From Phaeoceros laevis (lineage: Eukaryota > Anthocerotophyta > Anthocerotopsida > Notothyladales), in the NCBI GenBank assembly GCA_049999765.1, contig JBNGIQ010008277.1:37209-77080 (forward strand): a stretch of DNA of 39,872 nucleotides, in the 5' to 3' direction. Every line of letters starts with the position of its first letter. The first letter of the stretch is position 1. A program made the translations under genes and the position numbers. The notes beneath the pieces are model-generated. The model was not told the origin of the DNA. It saw only the letters and a program-made list of their open reading frames with translations, and ran no database searches. Below are positions 1 through 10,020 of this stretch, in pieces.

Positions 1-2
1 GT

Positions 3-365
3 GCTTCCACCCATGTCCCGCGCTCCCAGTTCGTTTATTGTGAGGACTTCCTCATCCTCCTCCATGATGCGGATGACTTCTTCCAAACGGTTCTTCTTGC
101 CCCGGAGGAGTCAATTCTTCACGGGCCTCAACAAGGTATACTCTCTCCAACAAGCCCCCTAGACCTTGTTCCGGAAGATGCGCCCTCGCATGCCGCCACC
201 CGCCTAGATCGACTGCGCCGGCCACCGATCACCGCTCAAGTTGCGGCGCAACTAGCACACGTCACGCCTCCTCCTACTTTCTCGCTTATGACTCATCACG
301 ATCCGGATGACATTGCACCTCCAACTGGCGATAGCATTGTGGCCCTTGACCTCAACTTCCCATAG
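3..365 (+). other. open reading frame entering from left edge, unidentified
   Basis: Frame 3 is open from the window edge to a TAG at 363-365, about 120 codons, so it starts outside the window. The peptide is rich in Asp, Pro and Leu (for example FLILLHDADDFFQTVLL near its start and DSIVALDLNFP at its end). I recognise no domain. It lies next to a scaffold gap in a gene-poor, repeat-rich stretch, so it could be the end of a retroelement protein or chance. The length without a stop is the only support. Confidence 0.25.
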
Positions 366-426
366 TGTGGTAGGTCTATGCTCCGGGATGTAGATGCTCC
401 AGTGTTGTAGGGTAGTCTAGGCTTGC

Positions 427-526
427 NNNNNNNNNNNNNNNNNNNNNNNNNNNNNNNNNNNNNNNNNNNNNNNNNNNNNNNNNNNNNNNNNNNNNNNNNN
501 NNNNNNNNNNNNNNNNNNNNNNNNNN
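427..526. other. assembly gap, 100 N
   Basis: A run of exactly 100 N. The round length suggests a scaffolding placeholder of unknown true size, so open frames spanning it are meaningless. Confidence 0.98.
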
Positions 527-995
527 CGCCAATCCTTGTGATAAAGCTTCCTTCAGAGTCCTCCTTTGCGCACCAGTTCCTAGGGCACTGAGTCAGGCTC
601 CTTGGCGTACGTCCCTGGTCTGTTTCCAACTATGGCCTCGAACCCTGACATGTTCCACCATCATTTCCACATGCCAACGCATCTCTAAAAGGGACCCTCT
701 CATCTCCACATGCTCACGGATGAGCCTTTCACTAACCACCATCATTTAATTAATTAGATAATTAATTAACTAATAGCAAGTCAACCGTTATTGTAAACAT
801 TTAATCATTTATTCAAACAAAACAACAAAAAAAACATCTCCAGTATTATTAAAACAACAAGTGGGTCACCATAGACGTCAACACTTTAAACCATTTCAAA
901 CATAACTCCTTTGCAAAGGATTAATTTTAACCCCTACGTTCCCGTTATTTCAAGGCAAATCAATAAACAAACCAAAAAAAGATAGGTAAGAAAAC
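527..995. other. no gene seen, AT-rich spacer
   Basis: After about 200 bases of mixed composition the sequence becomes AT-rich (for example the TTAATTAATTAG-type stretch near 745-775) up to the second gap. No splice-consistent coding stretch or recognisable protein fragment was seen on either strand. Confidence 0.5.
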
Positions 996-1095
996 NNNNN
1001 NNNNNNNNNNNNNNNNNNNNNNNNNNNNNNNNNNNNNNNNNNNNNNNNNNNNNNNNNNNNNNNNNNNNNNNNNNNNNNNNNNNNNNNNNNNNNNN
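996..1095. other. assembly gap, 100 N
   Basis: Second run of exactly 100 N, again a probable scaffold placeholder. The order and distance of the flanking contigs are therefore uncertain. Confidence 0.98.
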
Positions 1096-2330
1096 CAAGG
1101 AGGCCGGCTTGCGGCGTCCCATTGTTTCAGGGAAACCATAAATTTTTGAAAATTAGAATTTAGGGCGGCGATAGGTTTGGGCGACGGCTAGGTTTAGTGT
1201 TTTGAGGTGGAGGAAAGGACGCCGGTTGCGCCCTAACCCCTGCCTCCACCCTAAACCCAGCCGCCGCCCTAAACCCAACCGCCGCTCCAAACTCTAAACT
1301 GCGCGCCCTACTGCACGCTCCATCCCACCTGCTCTGCCGCGCGCTCCCGCCTTCCATCCCCTGCCACGCGCCCCGCTCCGGCGTGCTCTTGGTTGACCAC
1401 AACTTGTTGATTAGGACGTCCGTAACACGGGGGTGTACCCATTAGATCCTTCCGTGACGCCGTAATCGTATTTCTGTGTAGTATACTCGTGACCCTGTTT
1501 ATACTGCGTACTCGGGCGGATTTCGCCAAATTTCGCCAAATGTCGTGCTGCCGAATTAGCAAAAACGGCTCGAAAAGCCGCAACCATACTGTATAAATAT
1601 AGTATTTTGATATTTCTTTCCTACCATATATAATGAAATCAAATAGGGAAGCTGGTCACCTCATCACTCAGCGTAAGTGGATAAATAAACCACATCACCC
1701 TCTAGTGAACTCCCGACTGCTCGTATCTGATGTTCATGACATTTTTTCCGGCTACAGCTTTTTGTGTACCTGCAAAAGTGGTGTTGTGACCAGCTGTCCA
1801 AAAATCAGCGGTTAATTCGCTACCTGTGCGACTCTGCGGGTTTTTTTTATGGCGACGTTGGCGCTTTATAGACAGAAAAAAACTTAATACATCGGTGGAG
1901 GGGTTGCGCCCTCAATGCATTCTAGTCTACCAGACTAAGGTCAGCAAGTATAGAGGGAATACTCAAACGGTCATCTGCAAACCCTAAGTAGGTAACTCTA
2001 TGACTTTGCGGTTTTTTTTATTGTATTTTATACCTTTAAAACCATAAAATGGTGGGCTTGGACACAATGTCTCACCTCGGCCCTTCAACCAAAGTTGTAG
2101 AGAATGAAAAGCTCTATCAGACGTTATCAATTTCAGGGGTGAGAAGTTTGCATAGATAATAGTACAAAGTAAACTGTCTGTAAACTTTGAGTACGTATAA
2201 CATTTTATTGACACATAACTAGGCAACCATATTCATGGACAACCTACACACTGCCATCACGAGCATCTAAAAAATTAGGAGGGTCATTGAACCTCGGATG
2301 AAACAAAAACGAAGGATTCTTGTAGGAAAA
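1096..2330. other. no gene seen; GC-rich CCTAAAC-containing tract then AT-rich spacer
   Basis: Positions 1160-1400 are GC-rich with interspersed CCCTAAACCC motifs, resembling degenerate telomere-type or telo-box sequence mixed with CCGCCG. From 1590 on the sequence is AT-rich. A T-rich motif with partly similar flanks occurs near 1830-1850 and again near 1995-2020. No supported coding sequence was found. Confidence 0.4.
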
Positions 2331-2769
2331 AAAAATTATTTGATACTTCCTGACACTCGTCCTTACATAAGGTCACCACTTTTAGTGGTGACCCTACGAT
2401 GCATCCGCCCTACTCGAGATTCCTAGAAAGGTTTCTTCGAACTTCCAACTCCTTGTGCTACTCTCGAATAGGTATCTGCCGGAGAAATGTGTTCTGCCAA
2501 CTCTCACACTTGCCTTAAATCAAAGTTGATACCGTACTGAGCCCGCATAGAGCTCTCCACCTTAGTCTTCTGTTGGTACGGCAAGGTTGCTAAGAACTTT
2601 TCTGTGGCTTCCGGATGACTTATGTGCCGCTTGTCGTCTATGCTGCTTGTATCTTCAGTAGGCCATGCGCAGGGTTTTACCTGTCTTGAAACTAATGGAC
2701 TTTTTCATTAGTGATCGGTGATCTTGAACTCTTCCCGGAAAATGTTGAGGTAATGAACTTTCGGTTCAA

Positions 2770-3065
2770 GTCACGTGAATCCCCACGACAAGTACCTTTA
2801 TAGTAATGCATGTTTGGAAGACTCTAATCATGAGCGCCATATTATATACATATTGCTCCTGCATTTTATTTTGTAATGCCATCATCATGCTTCAACCTTA
2901 TGGAAGTTTCTCAATTCTGGTCTCTGGACCTTCTTCCTTGTATATATTATTATACCCAGATACTTATACGTAATGACAGGCTGAATCTCTTCCTGTGAAT
3001 TTCTTCGACTTCTCATTCATCACATTCACCTCGAAAGAAAGTAATTTCGTCTGTTGCAAGTTGAC
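2770..3065 (-). mobile_element. LINE-type (non-LTR) reverse transcriptase relic
   Basis: Read on the minus strand, one frame contains QPVITYKYLGIIIYTRKK, matching the 'KYLG' block that ends the palm of LINE reverse transcriptases. After a stop and frame change it continues with MMALQNKMQEQYVYNMALMI, which resembles the thumb region preceding the usual 'TLVxPVLLYG' motif. The two pieces are in the expected order and spacing. Stops and frame changes show it is dead. The element's ends and any target-site duplication are not visible. Confidence 0.45.
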
Positions 3066-3147
3066 TGTTAGGCATTACTCCTTGCAAAAGGTGCATAACA
3101 TTCTCAGATGTTTTTGCATTCCTAAATGAGAGCAGGAGGGAAGCATG

Positions 3148-3615
3148 AATACCACACGAGATCGAGCTCAACAGGAATGGATGAAACGACTAGCAACAAC
3201 TCAGTTCTCATTTAACACCAGTGTGGTCTCCGACAATGTCTACACCAGCTGCTTTTAGCCTGCAAGATTCTAGAAGTGACTAGGAACCCATTTTCCGCAA
3301 GTCACGAGAGCATAACGGTCCTTGTGTCACTCAAAAACACTCAAGTTGTTGGGCTCAACAATTGAATTGGGACAAAAGGGCATGCAGAAGATGGTGGCAG
3401 ACAACTCAACGTACATTGTTAGGCAGAAAATGATAATCACAGCAATGGACCAGGTATACAAAGTGTATGTGTCCTCAACAGGCAGCACGTTTATCATTCA
3501 CGTTATGCAAGGCATGGCCAAGGACTTCACCAATTACTATAGCAGCCAGCTTGGACAATTCCTTCATGCAGCGAATAGGAAGGTAGACGAAATAAAAAAA
3601 AAGGAAGAAGGGTAG
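3148..3615 (+). other. orphan open frames, possibly decayed transposon-derived
   Basis: An ATG-started frame at 3148 runs about 38 codons to a stop. A second frame at 3322-3615 encodes about 97 residues ending in a Lys-rich tail (KVDEIKKKEEG). I recognise neither. The first piece (QQEWMKRLATTQFSFNT) is faintly like the start of plant hAT transposases, but this is weak. There are no good splice sites linking the two and no neighbouring gene, so function is not assigned. Confidence 0.2.
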
Positions 3616-4825
3616 CATTATACTAGTAGTCGAAGTTATAGTAGTAGCATTATAATAGCATCCTAGAAATAACTATTACTAACTCATAAACAATACCTAA
3701 CATGACATAGCTTAATCGACATAGATGGCATGTCGAGTAGTAATACTTGGCATGGCACGGACACGACGGCGTGCTCGATCTCCACGTAGAATCGGTATAG
3801 CATGGCTCTTTGCTACTACTACTACCGATATCATTTTATCTTTTTTCATAATTAAAGAATAACAATTAGCTATTTCCTTTGCTAAAATATGGCAAACAAC
3901 TAGTTCTGTTATCATAAAAAATGCTTCTGTTATTTTTAAAATAATAATAAGCTAGTAGGTAAAAATATTTTTCGAGGGCAAAGTGTTGCTTGTGAACGAC
4001 ATTTTGTTAGGGCTTTTGGTGATCCCAGGCGTAAGAATCTTCCGTCGGACTCACGCGCCAGTGAGTTTGGCTGCATTAATCTGGTAATACCAACTGATCC
4101 GGATCCGGAAAACAATACATCCGGTTTACTCCAACATGCCTATCCGGGTACTGTACTAGCCGAATTACTCTACAGTCTGATCATGAAGAGAGAAAGAGAT
4201 GAAAATGCAAAGTGTACCGTGCATGTAGGAAAACCAGGGTTTCTACGAACGTTTTACGCGTATTATTCCCAACCTAAAAGTAAGAGTGTGAAACTTGTAT
4301 GTCATGAATGAGAAACGTTCCGGGTGTTAGGGTTTAGGTTTCAATTCTGAAGTTTCAAGGTTTTAAGAAACATTTCGGGATTTATATGCCCAGCATGCGC
4401 ATGGAAGTCCACATTTTTAACATTCCGCCTACCTTGAGTGCGTCAACCCTTAAAGGCACAGACTTGGAAACCGCGCGAAAGGCTGTTAATTTTCACGGCT
4501 TGGCCTTCTCGGAGCGGCGACCACATAATGGCCCAGCTGGACCTAGGGCCGTTATATTTTTAAACCTTTTTTGATATTCAATCAGAAAATTTAAATAACC
4601 TAGTATATTGACCAGTTGGTTTGGAGAGTCACTGGTTCATGGCTATGGGGATCGGAAAACTTAGTTAATAACATATTAGTATAACCTGTTGAGAGGGAAA
4701 AAGATAGGGGTAGCCGGATTTATGAAAGTTGGCCAAAATGTTCTTGGAAGAAGAAGTAGAAGTTTATTTCAGGTGTTTGATTGGGCTGGGGCCACAACTG
4801 TAGCAAATGAAAGACTACGAATAAA
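3616..4825. other. no gene seen
   Basis: AT-rich to mixed sequence with only short open frames and no recognisable protein fragments. A GTTAGGGTTTAGG telomere-like word occurs near 4326. Confidence 0.4.
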
Positions 4826-5120
4826 ATGATATAAAGGTTAGAAATAATTGTGAGCTAAGGATTAGTTTCATGGTAATATTATGTGGTATAATTTGAGATA
4901 AGTGAAACCTGTTTCTAAAATGATATAAAGGTTCGAAATAACTGTGAGCTAAGGAAACTTGCTAGGTCAGTTTCATGGTAATATCATGAGGTATAATTTG
5001 AGATAAGTGAAACCTGTTTCCGATAGGTTTCTAGGTGACATAGATTTGAAATAAATGAAGCCTGATCCTGGCAGGTTTCCTGGTGATATAAATGTGAGAT
5101 AAGTAGAGCCTATTCTTGGC
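4826..5120 (+). repeat. degenerate tandem repeat, about 90-bp and about 50-bp units
   Basis: A unit of about 90 bp beginning AATGATATAAAGGTT and ending GATAAGTGAAACCTGTTTC occurs at about 4826-4915 and again at about 4918-5021. The second copy has a short insert (AAACTTGCTAGGTC). Downstream are two further decayed partial units containing GGCAGGT, GATATA and GAGATAAGTRRARCCT. Divergence between units implies an old amplification. Confidence 0.7.
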
Positions 5121-5319
5121 AGGTATCCAGATGATATAGGGAGTAGGCAAAAGGTGCCCAAGTTTGAAATATAGTAGGGGGTACGGAATACCCTAGGGAA
5201 ATAAGGGTGGTTAAACTCAAGATAGAGATGAATGAATGAATTTTATTCCGATCTGGGCGCGGGCCAACTGGGCAACAAAGAGGCTGCGTACTCGACTCAA
5301 TCTGAGGACCCTGCTCTGT

Positions 5320-5715
5320 GTGTTGTAGGGGACTCTACATGACTCTATGCTACATGACTCAATGCTACATGACTCAATACTACATGACTCAATCCTACTT
5401 GACTCAATCTTAAAAGACTCAATCTGAGAACCCTGCTCTGAGTGCCCTATTTGACTCAATGTAAGGACCCTAAATGACTCAATTCTAAAGACTCAATGTA
5501 AGGACCTTGCTATCCCAAATGACTCAATCCTAAAGACTCAATGTAAGGACCTTGCTAGCCTAAGTGACTCAATCCTAAAGACTCAATATGAGGACATGCT
5601 CTGCATGACTGAATCCTACATGACTGAATCCTACATGACTCAATCTAATTGACTCAATCTAATAGACTCAATCTTAGGGCCCTGGGTGTCCTATTTGACT
5701 CAATGTAAGGCCCTG
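5320..5715 (+). repeat. GACTCAAT-rich minisatellite-like tract
   Basis: The octamer GACTCAAT recurs about 20 times across 400 bp, usually in 15-16 bp units of the form (C/A)TACATGACTCAAT near 5335-5400. Longer units (TGACTCAATCCTAAAGACTCAATGTAAGGACC-like) follow to 5715. Some units carry GACTGAAT. Read on the minus strand it gives a spurious Ile-Glu-Ser repeat peptide. TGACTCA is also an AP-1/bZIP-type core, but the array looks like simple-sequence expansion. Confidence 0.75.
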
Positions 5716-5910
5716 CTTATCTAGTGTCCTACCCGCCCACCTAAGTACCTGCCCATCGTGGGCAGGTAGCTAGGTGGATAGGTGCTACGCTAGAGAGTAC
5801 GAGGTTGCTCGGGGGACGGTCATTGTGGCGGGCCATCTGGAAGAGTGTTTTTCGGCTGTCATGGTCAAATCGTGGAGCTAGAATTATTCTAGGCTCACCA
5901 TTATTCTAGG

Positions 5911-6146
5911 TTTTAGCACAATGCAAAAACAAAAACACAGAGAGAGAACACCAGAGTCTGTAGTCTGTCTGCGCCAGAGATTCCAAGGCTCCAACGGCCT
6001 CAGAGAAGGCTTCTCGTGCTGACATAACGTGCTCATGGTAACAACAGTGACGACGCCCATTTCCGATCCTGCCCGCTTCCCAAGTTCAAGCTTATCCTGA
6101 GAGCTAGACTCGAAGGGAGAGGCATCATGGCCCATCGGATGTGGAA
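5911..6146 (-). repeat. direct-repeat copy 1 of a PPR-associated segment
   Basis: This 0.24-kb stretch is repeated at 6502-6712 in the same orientation. Long near-identical blocks include those around CCAGAGATTCCAAGGCTCC and AGGGAGAGGCATCATGGCCC. Copy 1 has extra A-rich sequence and an insertion near 6000. The segment overlaps the start-proximal part of the minus-strand PPR relic, so it is a local tandem duplication of that locus. Confidence 0.85.
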
Positions 6147-6149
6147 GAA

Positions 6150-6591
6150 TATACAGTGTCTGGTGGCGGGATTCCAAGTCGGCGGCAAATGCACAAGCTT
6201 GAAGGGCAGCTACAAAGACGTAACCATTCACCTTCGCTCCTGACCTTCGCAACTCACGGTAGAGTTGAATGGTATCCTTCGGTTGCCCATGCCTGGCATG
6301 TGCAGAGGTTATGGAAGGCCACCTGAATACACTCGGTTTTCGCACCCTGTTGAGCACATTCATGGCCTCCTGCAGCCTACCTACACATGCGTACATGCGC
6401 AAGATATGGTTCCCTAAGTATGCATTCGGTTGGTACCCAAGTTTGACAGTGAGATCATGAACTCGCCGCCCCTCAGCCAAATCCCTCTTGGCTGTACACA
6501 GTTTTAGCACAGTGCCGAACAGAGAGTGAGAAACACCAGAGTCTGTCTGCGCCAGAGATTCCAAGGCTCCACAAGCTTCCCCTGCTGACAT
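6150..6591 (-). pseudogene. PLS-class PPR gene fragment
   Basis: A minus-strand frame encodes about 145 residues of clear PLS-type pentatricopeptide repeats: a leader, then SHSLFGTVLKLCTAKRDLAE, a GRRVHDLTVKLGYQPNAYLG block, LGNHILRMYACVGRLQEA, a 'VFRWPSITSAHARHG' helix and a YVFVAALQACA block. PPR proteins of this class bind organellar RNA for editing or processing. The fragment is far too short for a functional PPR (usually over 450 residues). It loses similarity at about 6165 where the duplicated segment begins, and has no E or DYW domain on this strand. It appears to be a truncated relic. Confidence 0.75.
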
Positions 6592-6712
6592 AACGTGCTC
6601 ATGCTAACAGCAGTGACGACGCCTATTTCCGATCCTGCCCGCTTCCCAGGTTCAGGTTTGTCCTGAGAGCTGGACTCGAAGGGAGAGGCATCATGGCCCA
6701 TCGGATGTGGAA
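6502..6712 (-). repeat. direct-repeat copy 2 of a PPR-associated segment
   Basis: Second copy of the segment at 5911-6146. Its left end carries the start of the minus-strand PPR fragment (SHSLFGTVLK), so this is probably the parental position and 5911-6146 the inserted copy. Confidence 0.85.
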
Positions 6713-6884
6713 TTGTTGGGCTCCTTACACTTGCGGCACCTGGAGCCCCTTTGAGAAACTGCCCCCCTTGCAGGTTCAGGGCTATCTGGAGAGTTTGACT
6801 GGGCGGAGAGGCAACGTGACCCATCTGCCTATCCCAGGGAACGAGTTGCTCGTCAACCAGGGCTGGCTTACATTTTTAAGGAGC

Positions 6885-7100
6885 TACTGGCTACTTATGC
6901 TTCTCAATGTACGCTCCGCAGCGGAAGCCCTTGGTTGTTACGATGATATGCAACAGGAAGGCCTCTAGCCCCTCGATGTTTAGGTTTTTATGTGCCTCTT
7001 GCAAGCATGTGCCAGTGTTAGTGGAGGAGCTCTGTAGTAAGGGAAGCAGCTTCATGCACAGACTGAAGAACAAGGACTGTAAAATGATGTGGCTGTAGGT
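6885..7100 (+). pseudogene. PPR motif relic, frameshifted
   Basis: On the plus strand EALGCYDDMQQEGL is followed, after stops and a frame change, by a piece readable as a 'LLQACAS' block. These match the second helix of one PPR motif and the first helix of the next. It lies upstream of, and in the same orientation as, the DYW relic at 7290-7589, so both may derive from one gene. Confidence 0.55.
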
Positions 7101-7289
7101 GGCAGCTTGCGACAGTTTAGAAAATGCACGTACCTTGTCTGGCAGTCTTCCAGACCGCGATGGTTTCAGGTTATGCCCAGCAGTGTCGGGAGGCCAATGA
7201 TTTTTGGGCTGCAAGCTGATTGGTGTGGGAGCTGGGCACCTTAGTATATATGTATGCAAAGTGCCGGAGCATGGCAGGGGACTAAGCAT

Positions 7290-7589
7290 TTTGAGATTGC
7301 AGACATCTCTGCAAGGCTGGAACAGGTAGTCCCCAGGATGAGGAAAAAAGGGTACGTGCTCCATCTACCCTCGTCTTTGCAGGAAGTTCCTGATGTTGAG
7401 AAGGAAAGGCACAGGCAGGGGTCGTGACAACCATACGTCTGGTGAGATATCTGCGGTTTTGTGACCTCGGACTGTCATACAGCCAGAGCTTACTTGTCCA
7501 AAGTAGAAAAGCGAACTATTATATGCCGGGACGCAAGCCGCTTCCATGTGTACAAGGAGGGGAAATGTTCATGCGGGGACTATTGGTAC
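7290..7589 (+). pseudogene. DYW-domain C-terminus relic of a PPR editing factor
   Basis: The frames join into a recognisable DYW region. ISARLEQVVPRMRKKGYV and EVPDVEKERH correspond to the segment before the zinc-binding HSE motif, which is missing. After stops, [15 protein letters not shown] and [20 protein letters not shown] lead to GDYW at 7575-7586. The DYW deaminase domain performs C-to-U editing of organellar RNA, needing HxE plus CxxC residues. Here the HxE part is absent and frameshifts separate the pieces. The usual stop directly after DYW is also lost: TAC follows at 7587. Confidence 0.8.
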
Positions 7590-7765
7590 GTCATCATCTG
7601 TGACGTTCTCAGCTGTGGGTTGGGTCCCTGGTGTATGATGCTTCCTTTGAAGATCTGTGTTTGGTTGCTGGAACCGCTGCAGTTTGTAAGGTTTGCTGCT
7701 GTAGTGTGGAAGCCCGCTGCGTCCTTGACGGGTTGCCTTGGCGAGATGTTGTATCCTAGACAGCG

Positions 7766-8205
7766 ATGCTGTTAGCACTGGCTCAGCAAGGCCAAGCAGA
7801 GGAGGCCTTGCAGCTGTATGAGCGGATGAAAGAGGAGAGGGTGCGGTTTGATTCTCGCAGCTTAGTCAGCGTGATCCAAGCATGCAGCATGCTTGCAAAT
7901 AAGGAAGTAGGTGCTGCTGTGGATGAGAGACATCCGAAGTTGAAATCCATGCAGCTAGGTAGGACAATCCATAAAGAGGCTTCCAGGTGGGGCCATGGAT
8001 CATATCTGTTCCTCAGCAACATTCTCAGGTCATCACTATGTGCGGGAAGTGTGGGAGCATTGTGGAGGCCCGTCATGTTTTTTACAAGATGTCACAGCGG
8101 GACGTAGTCTCATGGAATGCAATGATTGCGGCTTGTGCTCAACAGCACCTAGCAGAGGGGGGTTTGCAGCTTTATGGCCTGATGTATGGACGTTTGTATG
8201 TTTGT
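7766..8205 (+). pseudogene. PLS-class PPR gene fragment with frameshift
   Basis: The first frame encodes [19 protein letters not shown], a VSVIQACSMLA block and MQLGRTIHKEASRWGH. About 8030 the coding continues in another frame with MCGKCGSIVEARHVFYKMSQ and RDVVSWNAMIAACAQQHLAE. Together these are about two to three PLS repeats in correct order, broken by a frameshift near 8010-8030. No start, E or DYW domain is attached. It sits after the DYW terminus at 7589 and so is part of a different or rearranged copy. Confidence 0.75.
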
Positions 8206-8379
8206 CGCTTTGTTGTAACATGGACTGCCATGTTTAAGGCGTCCAGAAGCTTGGTACTGAGGGTGGAGCCATTATCCTTGTCCCCAGCAAGTGGTTTCAA
8301 GTGGAAGCATACCATGGCCAGGATGAACAGTGTTGGCACCAGAATCTTGCACAATTGTGGAAACAGGAAACGATGAAGT

Positions 8380-9795
8380 CAGACTGACTCGGAGGACTAA
8401 CTAACTTCACCGTTTCTTCTTAGCACATATATCTACAAATCTGGGAACTGAGCCTAACCAATGGCAACGTAGGTGGGACAGGGGCATCTATATGTGGACG
8501 ATGAGCAAATCAATGACCGCAGCATATTAATGACCGAACCTGAGCTTCTTGGAGCCTTGGAAGCCAGGCATCTGGACCACAGAGGTTGACAAGGTGACAC
8601 AAGACTTGAAAGCTGTTTTTTAAAAAAGGCTCGTACATGCACAAGAATGGAGCACTTGCAGCTGTCACATCCAAAGCTTGATGTTTGGCACTGCAGATTT
8701 TTGGATGCATATGCCACCGTGCACCCACCATGCGTAGGAGCAGGAAGATCAGGCGAGCCTGACAGGGGTACATACATGTCAGGACTTGAGGGCGTAGCTA
8801 CCTAGGGCACAAGTTTCGAACGTCACCTTCACGGAACCGACCAAGCTTGGTGTGAAAATTTTGAGGACAGCCATTGTGTTACCTGCCCGTGCCTGAAGCA
8901 CGGATGTGCCAAGCCAGATTCCCACAGCGGAGCGGTCTTATCCCTGCCTTCCAGGTTTCGATTCCCAGTAGAAAATGACGCAGAGGCAGTCTGGCGGGCC
9001 AACTAATAGCGTAATGCTGCGCCTGACGTTGCATTCCCCTAGCACTAAGCTGCACAAAACACTGACAACCGGACAACCCCAGCAGCACAGCAGCACCGCA
9101 TCAACAGCAGCAGCCTATACCACCAGCAATAACAAGGCAACATCAACATCAGCAACAGGGCAGAGGCAAGGCTGTGTATTAGAGGTGTTCAAAACCGTAG
9201 CTCGCACATGCACATAGAGGCGTTCAAAACCGTAGCTCGCACAACTGTGTCACACTTTCAAGGCTTGCAAGCACATCGCAGTTTACAAGTTCTGGAGCAG
9301 GTAAGCTCTAGCCCACTTTTGCCTAAGTTTGGAGATACGGTTGTGTGTGCTGATTTGTTAGAGCCATGTGCATGCCTTGTTAACATGTAGACCTGTAAGG
9401 TGAGGCACCATGGAGGATGCATTGATCAATTATAGCGCACCAGGTTTTTTACAGCTTCTGCAACAAATTTATACTGGTACTGACAAGATAACCTCTGCTA
9501 ACTATCCTCCACAAGGCATGCATACAGCAATCAGGCTGGTCAGAGATTCCAATGGAACTTGGAGTACGGAACACATGTACACTTGAAATTTGTTCATTGG
9601 TAGCACTTCTAAGTCTGTTTGTCTTCAAGGGCAGCAATTGTCAGGTTTTTTAATTGATGAAGCAAATAAATTTGTGCTTGGTGCTTGGGTAAGACCACAC
9701 TGCGTGAAGAAGGCACGTGGATGCCAGTTGCGGTCCTGAATTTTGCGGTCCTGAATTTGTCAGACAGTGAGTGCTACGTGAGTTTGCCTCCTCAA
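8380..9795. other. no confident gene; short CAG/ACA-rich tract and possible stray exons
   Basis: No frame is convincingly coding. Positions 9065-9170 are rich in CAG/ACA/ATA repeats. An ATG frame at 9410-9586 (about 58 codons, MEDALINYSAPGFLQLL...) is preceded by plausible splice signals (GGTAAGC at about 9299, TTTTTTACAG at about 9457), but nothing in it is recognisable. It may be decayed PPR-neighbour sequence. Confidence 0.35.
9176..9243 (+). repeat. tandem duplication of about 34 bp
   Basis: The word TTCAAAACCGTAGCTCGCACA occurs twice, at about 9188 and about 9222, inside two adjacent units of about 34 bp that begin TAGAGGYGTTCAAAACC. Two copies only, nearly identical. Confidence 0.8.
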
Positions 9796-9799
9796 AGCT

Positions 9800-10020
9800 T
9801 GTACAAGTGCTCCTGCTCTTCAGCTGGGCAGGCAGCCGCGTATGCATTCAGGGATTGTGGAAAGAGGACTACTTGAAGGTGGCGTAGTCCTGGGCACTGG
9901 TCTCGTAGATATGTAAGCAGAATGTGGCCAGTCGGTAGATGCATATGCACACAGAGTGTATGACAGTCTGTCCACAAGGAATGTGGTAACATGGAATCAA
10001 GGACTAGCTAGAGACATGTA
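9800..10020 (+). pseudogene. PPR motif relic
   Basis: Broken plus-strand frames give a block readable as 'SGIVERGLLEGGVVLGTGLVDM', a stop, 'AECG' and then VYDSLSTRNVVTWN. This is the order hydrophobic linker, 'LVDMYAKCG', 'VF..L..RNVVTWN' of a PLS PPR repeat. It is very similar in plan to the relic at 37.2-37.8 kb (ERE/ERTPLEGDTVLGN). Stops and frame changes make it non-functional. Confidence 0.6.

Noticed and set aside
3148-3262. Faint similarity to an hAT transposase N-terminal segment
   Set aside because: Only a handful of residues are suggestive and no other hAT block is present nearby, so no family is assigned.
4326-4340. Telomere-like TTAGGGTTTAGG word, also near 11100
   Set aside because: Only one to two units; such telo-box words are common in plant promoters and introns and do not indicate a chromosome end.
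5217-5459. Minus-strand frame with repeated Ile-Glu-Ser units
   Set aside because: The peptide pattern is only the translation of the GACTCAAT repeat.
8454-8777. Two overlapping minus-strand frames of 87-107 codons
   Set aside because: No PPR or other motif can be followed in them, and they overlap each other in different frames.
8945-8970. GGTTTCGATTCCC resembling a tRNA T-loop
   Set aside because: No matching acceptor, D or anticodon stems can be folded around it.
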